Shown here: piece after piece, positions 52,301-61,646 of the stretch
Numbering within the stretch: position 1 is the first letter of the stretch
Layout: every line of letters starts with the position of its first letter
Assembly (NCBI RefSeq): GCF_022539315.1
Contig: NC_066316.1
Span: forward strand, 33,419,245 to 33,483,244
Length of the DNA: 64,000 nt
DNA from: Serinus canaria
Taxonomy: Eukaryota > Chordata > Aves > Passeriformes > Fringillidae
Reading direction: 5' to 3'
The notes under the pieces: model-generated
The model's input: the letters and a program-made list of their open reading frames with translations, nothing else
The model's database searches: none
Told to the model about the DNA's origin: nothing
Made by a program: the position numbers and the translations under genes

Positions 52301-55300
52301 AAATTGTTGGTTGAGTTTCAAAAAGAGGGTCCAAGAGAGTGTAAACACAAGGCAAGAAAATGTAATCTCTAAGTAGTTGATCAGGCCATTAGAAATTTGA
52401 AATAACTTGGTCAGGGAAAAACGTAAATAACTGCCAATCTAAGGCCATGATATTAAGAGTTATCAAATACACACAAAGAGAGTGAACTGACAGAGCAAAA
52501 TTATTTAAGGAGAACAGTTCACATGCAGGATCTTCCCCTGTCCACTCACCTTTTCTCTCTCTTCTGATATATTCATAGATGTGATGCTGATGAATAAATG
52601 TGCTAAGAGTTGAGTTTCGTCCACTGTTAGCAATCTCACTAAGAGATTTCAGACCCCAATTTTACTAGATTAAATTAGAAAAGATTTAAAAAACAGTCCT
52701 GTTCCTTCTGTGGATTTTGCTACAATGGAAGTTGGGATTTGCCACAGCTCTCTGACAGGCTGGAAGGTGCTCTGCCTGACTCATGTCTTGTTTCTGCAAC
52801 TGCTCTCCACCATCTGTAGGGTTAGGTTAGTCTGTATCATCTCCCCTACCTTCCTGAAAATTAGTAAGCTATCAGGAGGGCAGATGCCAGTAAGGTAGAA
52901 ATGTGAAATGTAGTCAAGATACCAAAGGGATGGGATGGAAATAGTATTCCACAAATCATCACACTTGCTACGTAATAAAATCCTCTAGATTCTCAAAACA
53001 AATCCCCTGTGTATTTAACCAATCACATAATGATAGAGTATCTTTAACCAGTTAAGTAAATTCATACCCAGACAGGAAAGTGTAGGCAGTACAAATGCAT
53101 TATCTGGTCTTGGAAACCAGGAATCTTGCATACAAAGGACAGAGGGCCAGTCCCAGTTTATTCTGAGAAATGTGAGACCTAGATTTCAAAGACCTCCTGG
53201 CACACAGAGTAGTTTTTCTGGTAAACCAAAGCACGGAGTCTGTTTTCATCACAATTAATTTTTCTGGAGGAAATTCAGAATACACAAAACTTGTGGAGTC
53301 TTAAAAAGCAAACAACCCCAAAAATCAACAAGACCCCTGTCCTTTGGGTGTTAGTAAGTTGCTTGCATACACTTTTCAAAAAAAAATGTACTTATGTTAT
53401 ATTTGCCTGTTGTGTGAGACTCTGCCAAGCCTTGGCCAAATTCACAATCTATGAGTGGGCCTGAATTAAAAGCCTGTTTGGAGTAAAGCTGGGGTTTTTT
53501 GATGGAGTGAAAGAAAGCTATAAACTTAAATTTCTTACTTTTGTTTTCTTTCTTTTTAAATCCTCACTCCACTTAGTCTTTTCTTTCTTCTGGCAGGCTT
53601 GACAAATAAGAATTTATGTACCCCCACAAAAATTATTTAAGTGTACTCCTATAGCTATTCTCTGTTTTGAGAGAGAGTTAAACTAGCTCACACACAGTCT
53701 TGACCTATAAGTGACTACACAAATAATCAAAGGAGTTTCTATTCCACAGCAAGTACAGGCAACACTCACCTATCAATACGTAAAACTCACTTAAAATTTA
53801 CTGTACATTGAGTCCTATCTCACATGATTTCTGTGGGAAAAAAAGCTCAGTAACATGCCCTCATTTATTACCTTTGCTACCATATCAAATAGGTTACAAG
53901 TTTTGTATATGCTTAGCATATTAGATCACAAGACTAGATTAAGAATAATAAAATTAAACCAGTAAGCTGAATTTAATCACTCAGCAGTTTCTCAGCCTTG
54001 TAGCAGATTGAGACAGAAAATTATTTTGATTAAAGATACTTTTATGAAATAAGCATAAACCACTACACTGAGCATCTGACATTTTGAATTGTGTGGAAAA
54101 GAAGAAGCAACTACCACATGGATTGCACATACCCAAGGCACTGCTGAAGACAAAAGTTAAAACAAGCTCTTGCTTTCTCTTACTTTTTAGCCTAGTGTAG
54201 TTATTCTAACACTTCATTTTCTTCTCCCTCCTGCTCCCACTGACATCTATCTCCTAAATCCATATTACTTCTCACTTTTCCTATGTATGCTTATAAATTT
54301 ACACTTTAATGCAAGCTTACTATTCTTTCTCTCTTTTGTTACTTTGCCTCCTGACTACGTAACCATATAAATTGATTTATAGTTTGATTTCAAGTAAGGT
54401 TTTTAAAAATAATTTATCTTATTCTTTTGTTTTCATTCCTTGCTAACAAGTTATAATGTGAAAATTCTTAAACATCAAATTCTTCCATGTAAACTTTTAT
54501 TACATTGCATTGAAATAAAAAACCCAAAATAAGAGTGGCAGTCCACTTAGGTCAAAGCTTCTTGCATGAATCATTAGTTTTGAGGGAGAAGAATAAGCCA
54601 GCTAGCATGTGTGCAGAATACCATCTCCTTTTGTATATTAAAACCAAACTGTAAAGTTTTCCCTTAAATCTACTGAGGAAAACATCCTATGAAATTACAT
54701 AGGTCAGAATCTATTGTTTGCTTGAAATGGGCCTATCTTCTTAACTTCATGCTCAAAGTAGTTTTTATTATTCATCTTTATTATGAATATTTTGCACTGG
54801 TTATACTTACACTATCATAAATACTTCTAACAAGAAAAAAGTGTAGAGAGAGGCTGCTACTTGTATAAAAGTTATAAAATTATTTCCTCTAAAATAAAAT
54901 AGTTACCAGTGATCCAGCTTGAGAGAGAGAACTGAAGAGCTAAGAATTGTAAAATATGAGTTAAGCGCCTTATATTAATAAAAAAACTCCATGTCAAAAA
55001 AAGGAAACTACAGTTATTTGTTTTGGAAATAATATCTTCTAATTCTTTTGAAGTACTTACTTCTGTTTTAATCTGATATAAGCAGTTGATAAATTGTTCC
55101 AAGCCTCAGCATTCTGGAATGATAAAAGGAAAAGTACCAAAAGTTTATTCACTTACATTGTGCTTACTTCGTAAAAATACACATGTGAAACTACTGCCAA
55201 ACATCTGATTTTGCTAATCACACATATTGACACACACCTTCTACATGGCAGTTAAAATACTGCATTGAAATATAAATTATTATATTAAAATTGAAATACA

Positions 55301-58300
55301 TAAATATTTGACTACATCAGCAACAATCAGGTATATAAATATCAATTAACTGCCTTGGGGTTGCAATACACTAAATCAGCTCTTGCCTTCAGTGTCAGCT
55401 ATAAACAAGCCTGTTCTTCTGGAATCTAGCTGGGATGGCTGGAAAGGTCAGTGCTTGCAGCAGCTCATCACTTCTCACTAGCTGGAAGCTACTTAAACTG
55501 CACCACTCTCTGTTACTGGACAGGAGTGATCTGATGTCCCCTAATACACCTCAGGTGAAACCAGCAGAGATGAGCAGAGATGATTCCTGCCCTTTGCCTG
55601 ACACTGCTGCAAATGTAAAGCCCCACCACTGAATTCAGTGAAGTGACAACTAGAAATGATTTGAAGAATAGAGTCTGAGCCCTGCAATGAAATGTAGTCT
55701 GTACTGAAGGCTATCCTGAGGCTTAAGGAGCATTTAACTCATGCTGAGAAACCTTTCTGAGACTTAATTCATGAAGATGGTCACTACATTGCTACATCTG
55801 CAGACCTATAAAGACAGGTTTTGCCTCCAACTGAGAGCCAGTCCAGCACTTTTTACTCTTAAAAACCCACCACTTAAGTAAGCCATTGAGAAGTCAGCTG
55901 GCTTAGTCATATGATTACAATTAAATACAGGCCCTAGAGAGATAAGTGAACCGAGTTTTAATATCTACTTGGAAGCAAATTTACTGCACTGAACAACAAC
56001 AAAAAAATCAATATATAAAGTAAGAATTCCATTGATGTCTGTATGTACATTTTTTCCCCCTAAGGAAGTTATTGCATTTTATAATAAAGAAAAAAGAATA
56101 CTCTGTCACCTCTCATTGCTTTCTCATTCTTTTCTCCAAGAAGAAAGAATGAATAACAACAGTTTCTACTGAGCAGATGGCATTAGCTCTAAGCAAGCAA
56201 CAAGCTGACAGTCAGGCCTTCTGGCAAAAGTATTGTCAGTGTATTTCCCAGGTAATTCCACTGGCACCTTCACTGTCTCAATGCACATTCAAACGACAGT
56301 ATTATACACATTCATGCCCTGCATCCTGAAAAAATGGCTGAGCTCCATTCTCCCTGTGCTCCTGAAATATACAGTTACAAATTTACTTGCCACACGCAAA
56401 CTTGACTTTTTTTCAGAAGAATTTGATTACTTAGAGAAGTAAATATTTTAATATAATTTTTGTTTTTTTCTCTTTTTATGTCTCCTTACAATTTAGTCAT
56501 TCCCAATTGTCTGTTTTAGCAATGTGTGCAAGCACAAAGGAATTTTTCAAATATATTTTAACATTCACACACTCATACTTGGACAAAGTTAAGTAATGGC
56601 TAAGTATTTTTATGATGCCTTATGACAAAAATCTATCCTTCATGAGAAGCTTAATTTATTCAAAGGGCTAAGGTTTAAAAAAGTTTTTCATTATTGCTCT
56701 GTTTGTTTATAATGAAAACATCCTTGCTCCTTTTAGATAAGCCATCTGAATGGTTTGTTCAAAAGTACATACATCTGGTTCCAATGTGACACAGCGCTGA
56801 AATGCTTTGGCAGCACCTTCGTAGCCTTCTAAAGCAATGTATGCACAGCCCAAGGAAAACCATACACCTAGCTGGAGAGAAAAAATTCATGGTTACCTAC
56901 ATACATGGGTATTTCAGTACAAAAGAAATAATTTGCCCTGGGAGAACACACAACTCTTGTTGACTTTTACCTATCTTCAGCTATGATAGTATTGTACTGG
57001 AAAAAATAGAGGAAAAACTAGGTTCAAAGTTTTAATAAATATGGATAAGCAAAGGTGTTGACTGCATGAAGACCACTTGACCATTTGTGAAGTGCTCTTT
57101 AACAGTCCATTTTCATTTACAGAACAAAGGGATAGTTATTTAGGGGTTTGCATATTTTGCTTTCATTTGTGAAAAACCCACATTCACTTTATACTATTAC
57201 AATTAAGTCAAATGATACACTAGGAAATGTTTTTCAAGGTAATCACATTTTACAAAATACATCTCAAATGACTGAACAGAACAGTTCAAAATTACAGTTC
57301 CTTCTCTTGATAACCTTCTCAAGTTTCTATTACAATGTTTAGAGATAGAAATGTACTTAAATAACGCCTTGCAGAAAGAATGGAATTTACCAGTTCAGTA
57401 ATCTTGCATTTCAAGTCTTTAGTTGTTACAACCAAATACCTCTCATCAATTAAGATTCAGCCAGGGAGGAGAGCTCAGCACCTCCCTTCTCCATTCCCCC
57501 TTCTCAGGGAGCTGTAGAGAGCAATGAGGTCATGTCTCAACTTCCCTTTCTCCAAATCAGACAAGCCCGCTCCTCTCAGGATGTTCCTTCCAGTCAGCCC
57601 TTTTTCCAGCTTTGCAGACCTCATTTGGATGCTTTCAAGGACCTTCACATCTTTCTGAAATTGTGGGACCCAGAACTGCACACAGTGCTCAAGGTGAGAA
57701 CTGCAGACAGCAGAATAATCCCTCCTTTTGACCTGCTGGTTGAGCTGTGTTTGATGCATCCTAGGATTCACTGCCCTCTTGGCTGCCAGGGCTCACTGCT
57801 CACACAGAACTGCTGTGCAGCAGTATGATGTATGGGAATGGTACAAAGCTGCACCAGGGGAGGTTTGGTCTGGACATTAGAAAGCATTTCTTTACCTAGA
57901 GGGCAGTTAGACACTGGAACAAATCTTCCTAGAGGTGGTTGATGCCCCAAGGCTGTCAAGTGTTTAATAGGCATGTGGGTCAATGCCCTTAAAAATGAGT
58001 TTTAACTTGGTCGGCCCTGAACTGGTCAGCAGTTGGACCAGGTGATCATTGTAGGTCCCTTCCAATTGAAATAGTCTGTTCTACTCTACATAGTACCAGA
58101 TAATGGCATAAATTACAGCAAAACACATTTTCATAGCTCTACAACAGCAAGTTCCTGATTTACCACATAGTTAATTCTCAAAGAGTTGCAAGCTAACCAG
58201 TATTACCTTTTATAAAAGTTTCATAATTCAGAAAATGATTAAACCCTAAGTACATTAACAGAATATTTTCTGACAGCATCATGCTTTTTAAATGCATGCA

Positions 58301-61300
58301 GTCAAAACAAAACAGGACATTTTGTAAGGTGTTGCAAAATCAATCCAGGTACTACTACTCTACTGCAATAAATTCAGCCATTTCTCCATTCTATAAGCCA
58401 AGGTCAAAAAACCCCCCAGTTTTTCTTAGGAAGTTTTTCAAGAGAGAAAAAGGTGGTGAAGAGGAAGATGGAAAAACAGGTTACAGTAACTCCATATTGC
58501 ACAACACCATATTACTTCTTGAGTGCCTGTTTAATGTTTATATTCTCTTGTGTTTTGGGTACTAGTTCTGAAGCAACTAACTCTGATAATTCAGATTCTC
58601 CTTAGGAAATCATAATAAATATAAAACACAAAAACATTACCTTAATTTTTTTTTTAAATCAGGGATTTTACAGGGTTGAGGATAACACTGTTGGCTCATA
58701 CACAAGCAGCTTTTACCTCTACAGACTAACTGTAAAGTGTAGCAAACATTCTTACAGTTCTCTCCACTTTAAACTCATTTTCCTGTCTCTAAAACTCAAC
58801 TCCTGACTTAACTGCTATAAAATTTATAGTTAATCTGCTTCAGAGCTTAGATCCCAGAATACAAAAACACATGACATTGATCCTTGTCAGAGCCTGGTGG
58901 GCAATCTAATCTTCATGATACTGAGAAAAGAACAGAACAAACTTGACAATAAAGATATCCTTTTGCTTATGAGGGGTGCAAGTGGATGGCCCATCTCTGG
59001 AGCATATGGATAAATAGGTGAAGATATAGAATTAGCAACTACATCTGGGCTGGGCAAACATAAAAACCTACTTCTCAGCGTTGTCAACCTGTCACTTTCA
59101 TGATTCATAAACTCATCAATCAAGGAAAAAATTCCACATGAAGAGAAAACTGTGTTTCTCAAATTTCAGAGGGCAATCCTAATAGTAAATAACCATATAG
59201 TCAATCTAATTTTTTAAGGCTCTTTTGTCCACCAGCACTCCCACATGGCTGTTATCTCATTAACTCCCTTCTATATTCCTTTTAGGTCATTAACTTCTGG
59301 ACAGGTAAAGTAGGGGCAGAAACTGGAGCAATCAAGTATGAAATTGAAGGTTAGCTCCAACTTTATAGCTCAGGATACAAGTCAAACAGTGGTTCTGTAA
59401 AGCCTGAGAGGAAAAACAGTCACTGCATGTCTTATGAATCTAATAGCAACAGTAGCACAGTCTCACGTCTGAACTGCGCAGGCTTTCACCACTGGAGAAC
59501 TGACTCTGTGAGCTCTTTGACCTCTGGAATTGTTTGTCAAGCCTTGCAAGATGCTCATAGTGAAAGGACAAGAGGAATGTGTCTGTCACCCACAGTCGTG
59601 AACTAGAACAAGCAATTCTGTGAGCAGCAGTGCTAATGAACACAAGTTTCAGGCATATTTGAACAGCAAGGCTTTCATTTCTTTGTGGATTGCCCAAAGA
59701 CTGACAGAGTGATTGGCTTATATAGCAAACACCTACCTCAAAGATCTCAACCACACTTGACTGGCTGACTAAAAAGTACACAAGATTACAGGAAGGTTGA
59801 GAGAGAATGATTTTATCCATTACATATTTTGGGGAATCACTTAATGCAGTCTAAATATCTCTTCCTTCAGAAAGGTTTCTAAAACCACAAAAAATTTACT
59901 ATTTCTTTGTAACAGGGAGTCTGTTTCCCTGAAAAATTTTTCACAATTCTGTGAACAAATTAATAAGTTATTAATTATTTTTTTCCTTGTGGTAAAGTTC
60001 TTGCATTTAGAATCAATTTCCACTCTGCTTTTGACCCACAAGATGCCCTAGAAAAGGAAACAATTCATTTCTGTAGTCACAGAATACAGACAGAATTTAA
60101 GAGACAGTTATGTCAGTCTGCACTATCTAGCTGCTCAATCTGTTTGTTTGAAACAATTCAACTGAATCTTAAAAAGAGCTTCCTAAGCAACAAGAGGAGG
60201 AAATGTTCACTTTCCTATATGGACTGGCCTATTTTTCTTGGATTTCCTTTCATTCTAAACTTCCTTTGGAAAGGATACAAAATAAAAAAGCATTTCAGCA
60301 GAATATTTCTCAGTTTTGAGGCCTGTAGGCCATATCCTGAAGCCCTTTATTATCTGGAAGTTCTCTTGATTTAAATAAAATTCCTATCTGAGTAATATAT
60401 ATTTTGCTGGCATTTTTGGTCATTTTATTTTCCATTTCAAAGATGTTTATAAGTTATCTGGAGCTCATTTGAATAAGACTAGGACTCTGATTTATTGGAA
60501 TAAAATACGTCAGCGAAATACAAAAACAGCTTCATGAAAATTACTTGAAAGGCTGAAGGCATTTAAAATTTTTCTAAAGGAAAAGTCCAGTTAGTCACAT
60601 GGTACTTAAAACAGCAGCTTCAGCAGTGTTCTTTGAGGGGCAAAGAACAGAAGGAGGAATATTCTGCTTTTGCATGGACCTAGAAATGGCTATGAGGAGC
60701 GCAATTTATATACATAAACAACCACAAAGCTGTTTTAACTTCTGAAGACCTTCCACAGGGTGAACCTTGTTGGGATGGGATGTAGGGGTTGAGAAACTGA
60801 AACAAGATTACAAAACTTGTCTGCAGAATAGCTTGCAAAGATCAGCAAGGGAAACCAGCCTCATCAAGAGAACTCTTTCCACTGTGATTTCAATTTTAAT
60901 GCATTGTTGTACTAGAAGCTACTGTCATCACAAGCATAACACAGTGCTTGCTTCTCAGTGACTCCAGAACATGACAGACCAGAACATTCGAAAAACATTT
61001 CTGTGAAATACAGAGATGAGAATTTGTAACTCAAAGCCATGGCACACTCAGATAGGGCGAAAGGGAAATTTTCGTTAAAATCCGCATTCCTCTTGTAACT
61101 GTTTTGCTTTATAACTTGTTCATAATTTATTTCATGGTAATTATTAATTTGCAGTGGCTTCATCTCTTTGAAATTTATTTGAAAGAGTTCTACAGGCAAA
61201 GATTTATCTGCATGCAAAGACCTGGATGCAAAAGGATGTCTTCATTTCATACTACCATTTTTAGCCAGTCTTCCAAGTACATGGTGAAAATTTTGCTAAG

Positions 61301-61646
61301 AATAGTAACGAACTCTAATTTTGGTAACTGTGCCCAGAACTGTCTTTTAAAGAAGTGTCATCACTCAAAACTGAACATCCAAATCAAAACCAAAGCTGTA
61401 TGTGCACAATTTCCCCACCTGCATAGGGTTGATCTGTACTGAACGTTCAAAGCACTCCACACATTCCCTGAATTCCCGGTTGCGGAGATGCAGGAGGCCT
61501 TTGGAGCGCTGGGCGCGGGCGCTGCGGTGCCTGGAAAGCTCCCAGGCCTTGTCATAATACTGGTGGTCTTTAAGAACATCACCAAGCAAACAATATAATC
61601 CTGGGGTTTCCTTCTTCTCTAACTCCCGCCTGAGTATTTCTTCTGC
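37250..61646 (-). CDS. TTC27: TTC27, 3' half of the gene (8 coding exons plus 3' UTR; 5' exons outside the window)
   Basis: Gene-level entry. Eight minus-strand exons join with matching phases into 359 codons ending in TGA, with no internal stop. The protein matches the C-terminal part of vertebrate TTC27, which is about 840 residues in human, so somewhat more than half of the protein is missing to the right. TTC27 is a conserved eukaryotic TPR protein related to yeast Emw1. It has been linked to chaperone-assisted assembly of large complexes such as the U5 snRNP, but its biochemical role is not firmly settled. Visible parts, numbered from the first codon in the window, are a linker with conserved LLGDVL (residues 20-25), four tandem TPR motifs (about 45-174), a helical region (183-319) and a C-terminal helical tail (320-359). 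All seven complete introns are GT-AG. The gene points left, away from the expected BIRC6 side and towards the expected LTBP1 side. No frameshift or decay is seen, so it is probably functional. Confidence 0.96.
37266..37271 (-). terminator. Polyadenylation signal AATAAA of TTC27
   Basis: The minus strand reads AATAAA about 100 bases past the stop codon. It is followed by a TG- and T-rich stretch (GTGCTGTTCTCGTGGTC, then a run of six T) that fits a downstream cleavage element. Confidence 0.8.
37371..37493 (-). CDS. TTC27: TTC27 terminal coding exon H with stop
   Basis: The coding part of the last exon encodes [19 protein letters not shown], then [21 protein letters not shown], followed by TGA (minus strand, 37371-37373). 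The acceptor is TTGTTGTGCAG|CAA. It aligns with the human C-terminus, differing at the last residue (Cys here, Tyr in human). The tail is a predicted amphipathic or coiled helix ([11 protein letters not shown]). Confidence 0.95.
   Translation of the reverse strand, partial: QLFIDVTSNEVHSEIADEVTTMDNMIAELQELSNQLRDQC
37494..40498 (-). other. TTC27 intron between exons G and H
   Basis: A 3.0-kb GT-AG intron. It holds a short AC run (37690-37702) and AT-rich sequence. A stretch near 38294 (TTTCACAGAATCAC) resembles the very end of a CR1 element but is too short to call. No other gene or RNA was recognised. Confidence 0.85.
40499..40599 (-). CDS. TTC27: TTC27 exon G
   Basis: This 101-bp exon completes the split Val codon and encodes [20 protein letters not shown] through [13 protein letters not shown]. 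The block AIKCSKNKS and the SxRLNLRGL stretch match TTC27 closely. The acceptor is GGATTCTAG|TGG and the donor AAG|GTAGGA. It lies only 604 bp from exon F. It is in frame with the terminal exon. Confidence 0.95.
40600..41203 (-). other. TTC27 intron between exons F and G
   Basis: A 604-bp intron, the shortest of the set. It contains a perfect 26-bp tandem duplication at 40787-40838 and a poly-A tract near 40744-40756. Nothing else was seen. Confidence 0.9.
40787..40838. repeat. Perfect 26-bp tandem duplication
   Basis: Two identical 26-bp units lie head to tail (40787-40812 and 40813-40838), each containing ACAGGTATCTGTATCC. There are no mismatches between the copies, which suggests a recent duplication and possible length polymorphism. 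It lies in a TTC27 intron, about 190 bp upstream (in transcription) of exon G's acceptor. Confidence 0.95.
41204..41315 (-). CDS. TTC27: TTC27 exon F
   Basis: This 112-bp exon encodes 37 residues ([14 protein letters not shown], then [21 protein letters not shown]) plus the first base of a Val codon. It aligns with the human segment FQCLSKAYKC to RALGLAH. The acceptor has a strong pyrimidine tract (TTTCTCCTTGCAG|TCA) and the donor is CATG|GTATGT. It starts in phase 0 and ends in phase 1, matching its neighbours. TPR-like helices ([11 protein letters not shown]) suggest a degenerate repeat. Confidence 0.94.
41316..44709 (-). other. TTC27 intron between exons E and F
   Basis: A 3.4-kb AT-rich intron with an 11-base G run at 42341-42351, poly-T and poly-A tracts (for example near 44341), and no recognised gene or repeat family. 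Confidence 0.85.
44710..44907 (-). CDS. TTC27: TTC27 exon E, post-TPR helical region
   Basis: This 198-bp phase-0 exon encodes 66 residues, from [20 protein letters not shown] to [12 protein letters not shown]. It includes the strongly conserved [21 protein letters not shown] and [11 protein letters not shown] blocks typical of TTC27. The acceptor uses the less common AAG (TTTTTTAAG|GTG) and the donor is AAG|GTAAGA. The open frame that continues left of 44710 is intronic. The acidic, low-complexity end ([10 protein letters not shown]) aligns with a variable stretch of the human protein. Confidence 0.96.
44908..50929 (-). other. TTC27 intron between exons D and E
   Basis: A 6.0-kb intron, the longest complete one here. 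It is AT rich with several A and T homopolymer tracts (46777-46830, 48918-48928). No coding exon, RNA gene or transposon was recognised. The slightly GC-richer patch at about 50150-50400 is unexplained. Confidence 0.8.
50930..51095 (-). CDS. TTC27: TTC27 exon D, end of TPR 3 and TPR 4
   Basis: This 166-bp exon completes the split Lys codon and encodes [15 protein letters not shown], closing TPR 3. It then encodes [19 protein letters not shown] through [19 protein letters not shown], the fourth TPR, with W4, A20 and Y24 in register. The acceptor TTATTGATTAG|GATC has a weak polypyrimidine tract. The donor CAG|GTGGGG is the same as in exon A. Codons past 50930 in the open frame (VGKFSYL) are intron sequence. 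Confidence 0.97.
51096..55060 (-). other. TTC27 intron between exons C and D
   Basis: A 4.0-kb intron. A GC-richer island around 51600-51770 carries a chance open frame, and the rest is AT rich. No recognised repeat or gene. Confidence 0.8.
55061..55113 (-). CDS. TTC27: TTC27 exon C, first half of TPR 3
   Basis: This 53-bp micro-sized exon encodes [17 protein letters not shown] plus two bases of a split lysine codon completed by exon D. The acceptor is ATTCCAG|AAT and the donor CAGAA|GTAAGT. W4, L7 and Y11 of TPR 3 are present, and the usual G8 is Ser, as in the human protein. Only the exact phase match with exons B (phase 0) and D (phase 2) makes such a short exon certain. Confidence 0.96.
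55114..56772 (-). other. TTC27 intron between exons B and C
   Basis: A 1.7-kb intron. The stretch 55390-55640 is more GC rich than its flanks but resembles nothing I recognise. No repeats were identified. Confidence 0.85.
56773..56871 (-). CDS. TTC27: TTC27 exon B, TPR 2
   Basis: This 99-bp phase-0 exon encodes 33 residues, from [11 protein letters not shown] to VTLEPD. It is almost exactly one TPR unit: W4, L7, G8, Y11, A20, F24 and P32 all fall at their consensus positions, and the 34th residue is the first Asn of the next exon. The acceptor is TTCTCTCCAG|CTA and the donor GAT|GTATGT. It is too short to show up as a long open frame and was found by homology and splice sites. It is the best-preserved TPR in the window. 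Confidence 0.97.
57459..57815 (-). mobile_element. CR1 LINE fragment: C-terminal reverse-transcriptase region, inverted half
   Basis: Read on the minus strand, this encodes a decayed CR1 ORF2 C-terminal tail. Recognisable pieces are [19 protein letters not shown], then [10 protein letters not shown], then [20 protein letters not shown], a pattern typical of the end of CR1 reverse transcriptase. The frame is damaged in places and lacks the catalytic domain, so it is inactive. It stops on the left at a GAGCTCTCCTCCCTGGC sequence that in intact CR1 copies directly precedes the part found at 57820 in the opposite orientation. Confidence 0.88.
57820..58090 (+). mobile_element. CR1 LINE fragment: 3' terminal region, upright half
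   Basis: The plus strand carries the classic CR1 3' end: GCACCAGGGGAGGTTTGG, CTGGACATTAGAAAGCATTT, AGACACTGGAACA, then GTTGGACCAGGTGATCATTG and GTAGGTCCCTTCCAA. It ends in a degenerate form of the ATTCT-type terminal repeats near 58075-58090. With the adjoining inverted piece it forms one rearranged insertion of about 630 bp. Confidence 0.88.
61419..61646 (-). CDS. TTC27: TTC27 exon A (first coding exon in the window), TPR 1
   Basis: This 228-bp exon is phase 0 at both ends and encodes 76 residues, from [12 protein letters not shown] to SVQINPMQ. The acceptor reads TTTAACAG|GCAGAA and the donor CAG|GTGGGG. It carries the conserved stretch [19 protein letters not shown] and then the first TPR in view, with G8, F24 and P32 of the TPR consensus recognisable. 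The motif ends exactly at the exon end (P32-M-Q). The region encoding [12 protein letters not shown] is strikingly CpG rich compared with the AT-rich surroundings. An open frame continuing leftwards past 61419 is intron read-through and not coding. The upstream exon, expected to end near the human VVICYERAGQ region, is not found between 61647 and 64000. Confidence 0.97.

Larger units (their letters stand above)
56872..61418 (-). other. TTC27 intron between exons A and B
   Basis: A 4.5-kb intron that hosts the rearranged CR1 element at 57459-58090. The remainder is AT rich with no recognised gene. Confidence 0.85.

Noticed and set aside
61361..61585. Alternative minus-strand frame overlapping TTC27 exon A
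   Set aside because: It is the shadow of the exon in another frame, and its composition comes from the CpG-rich arginine codons.
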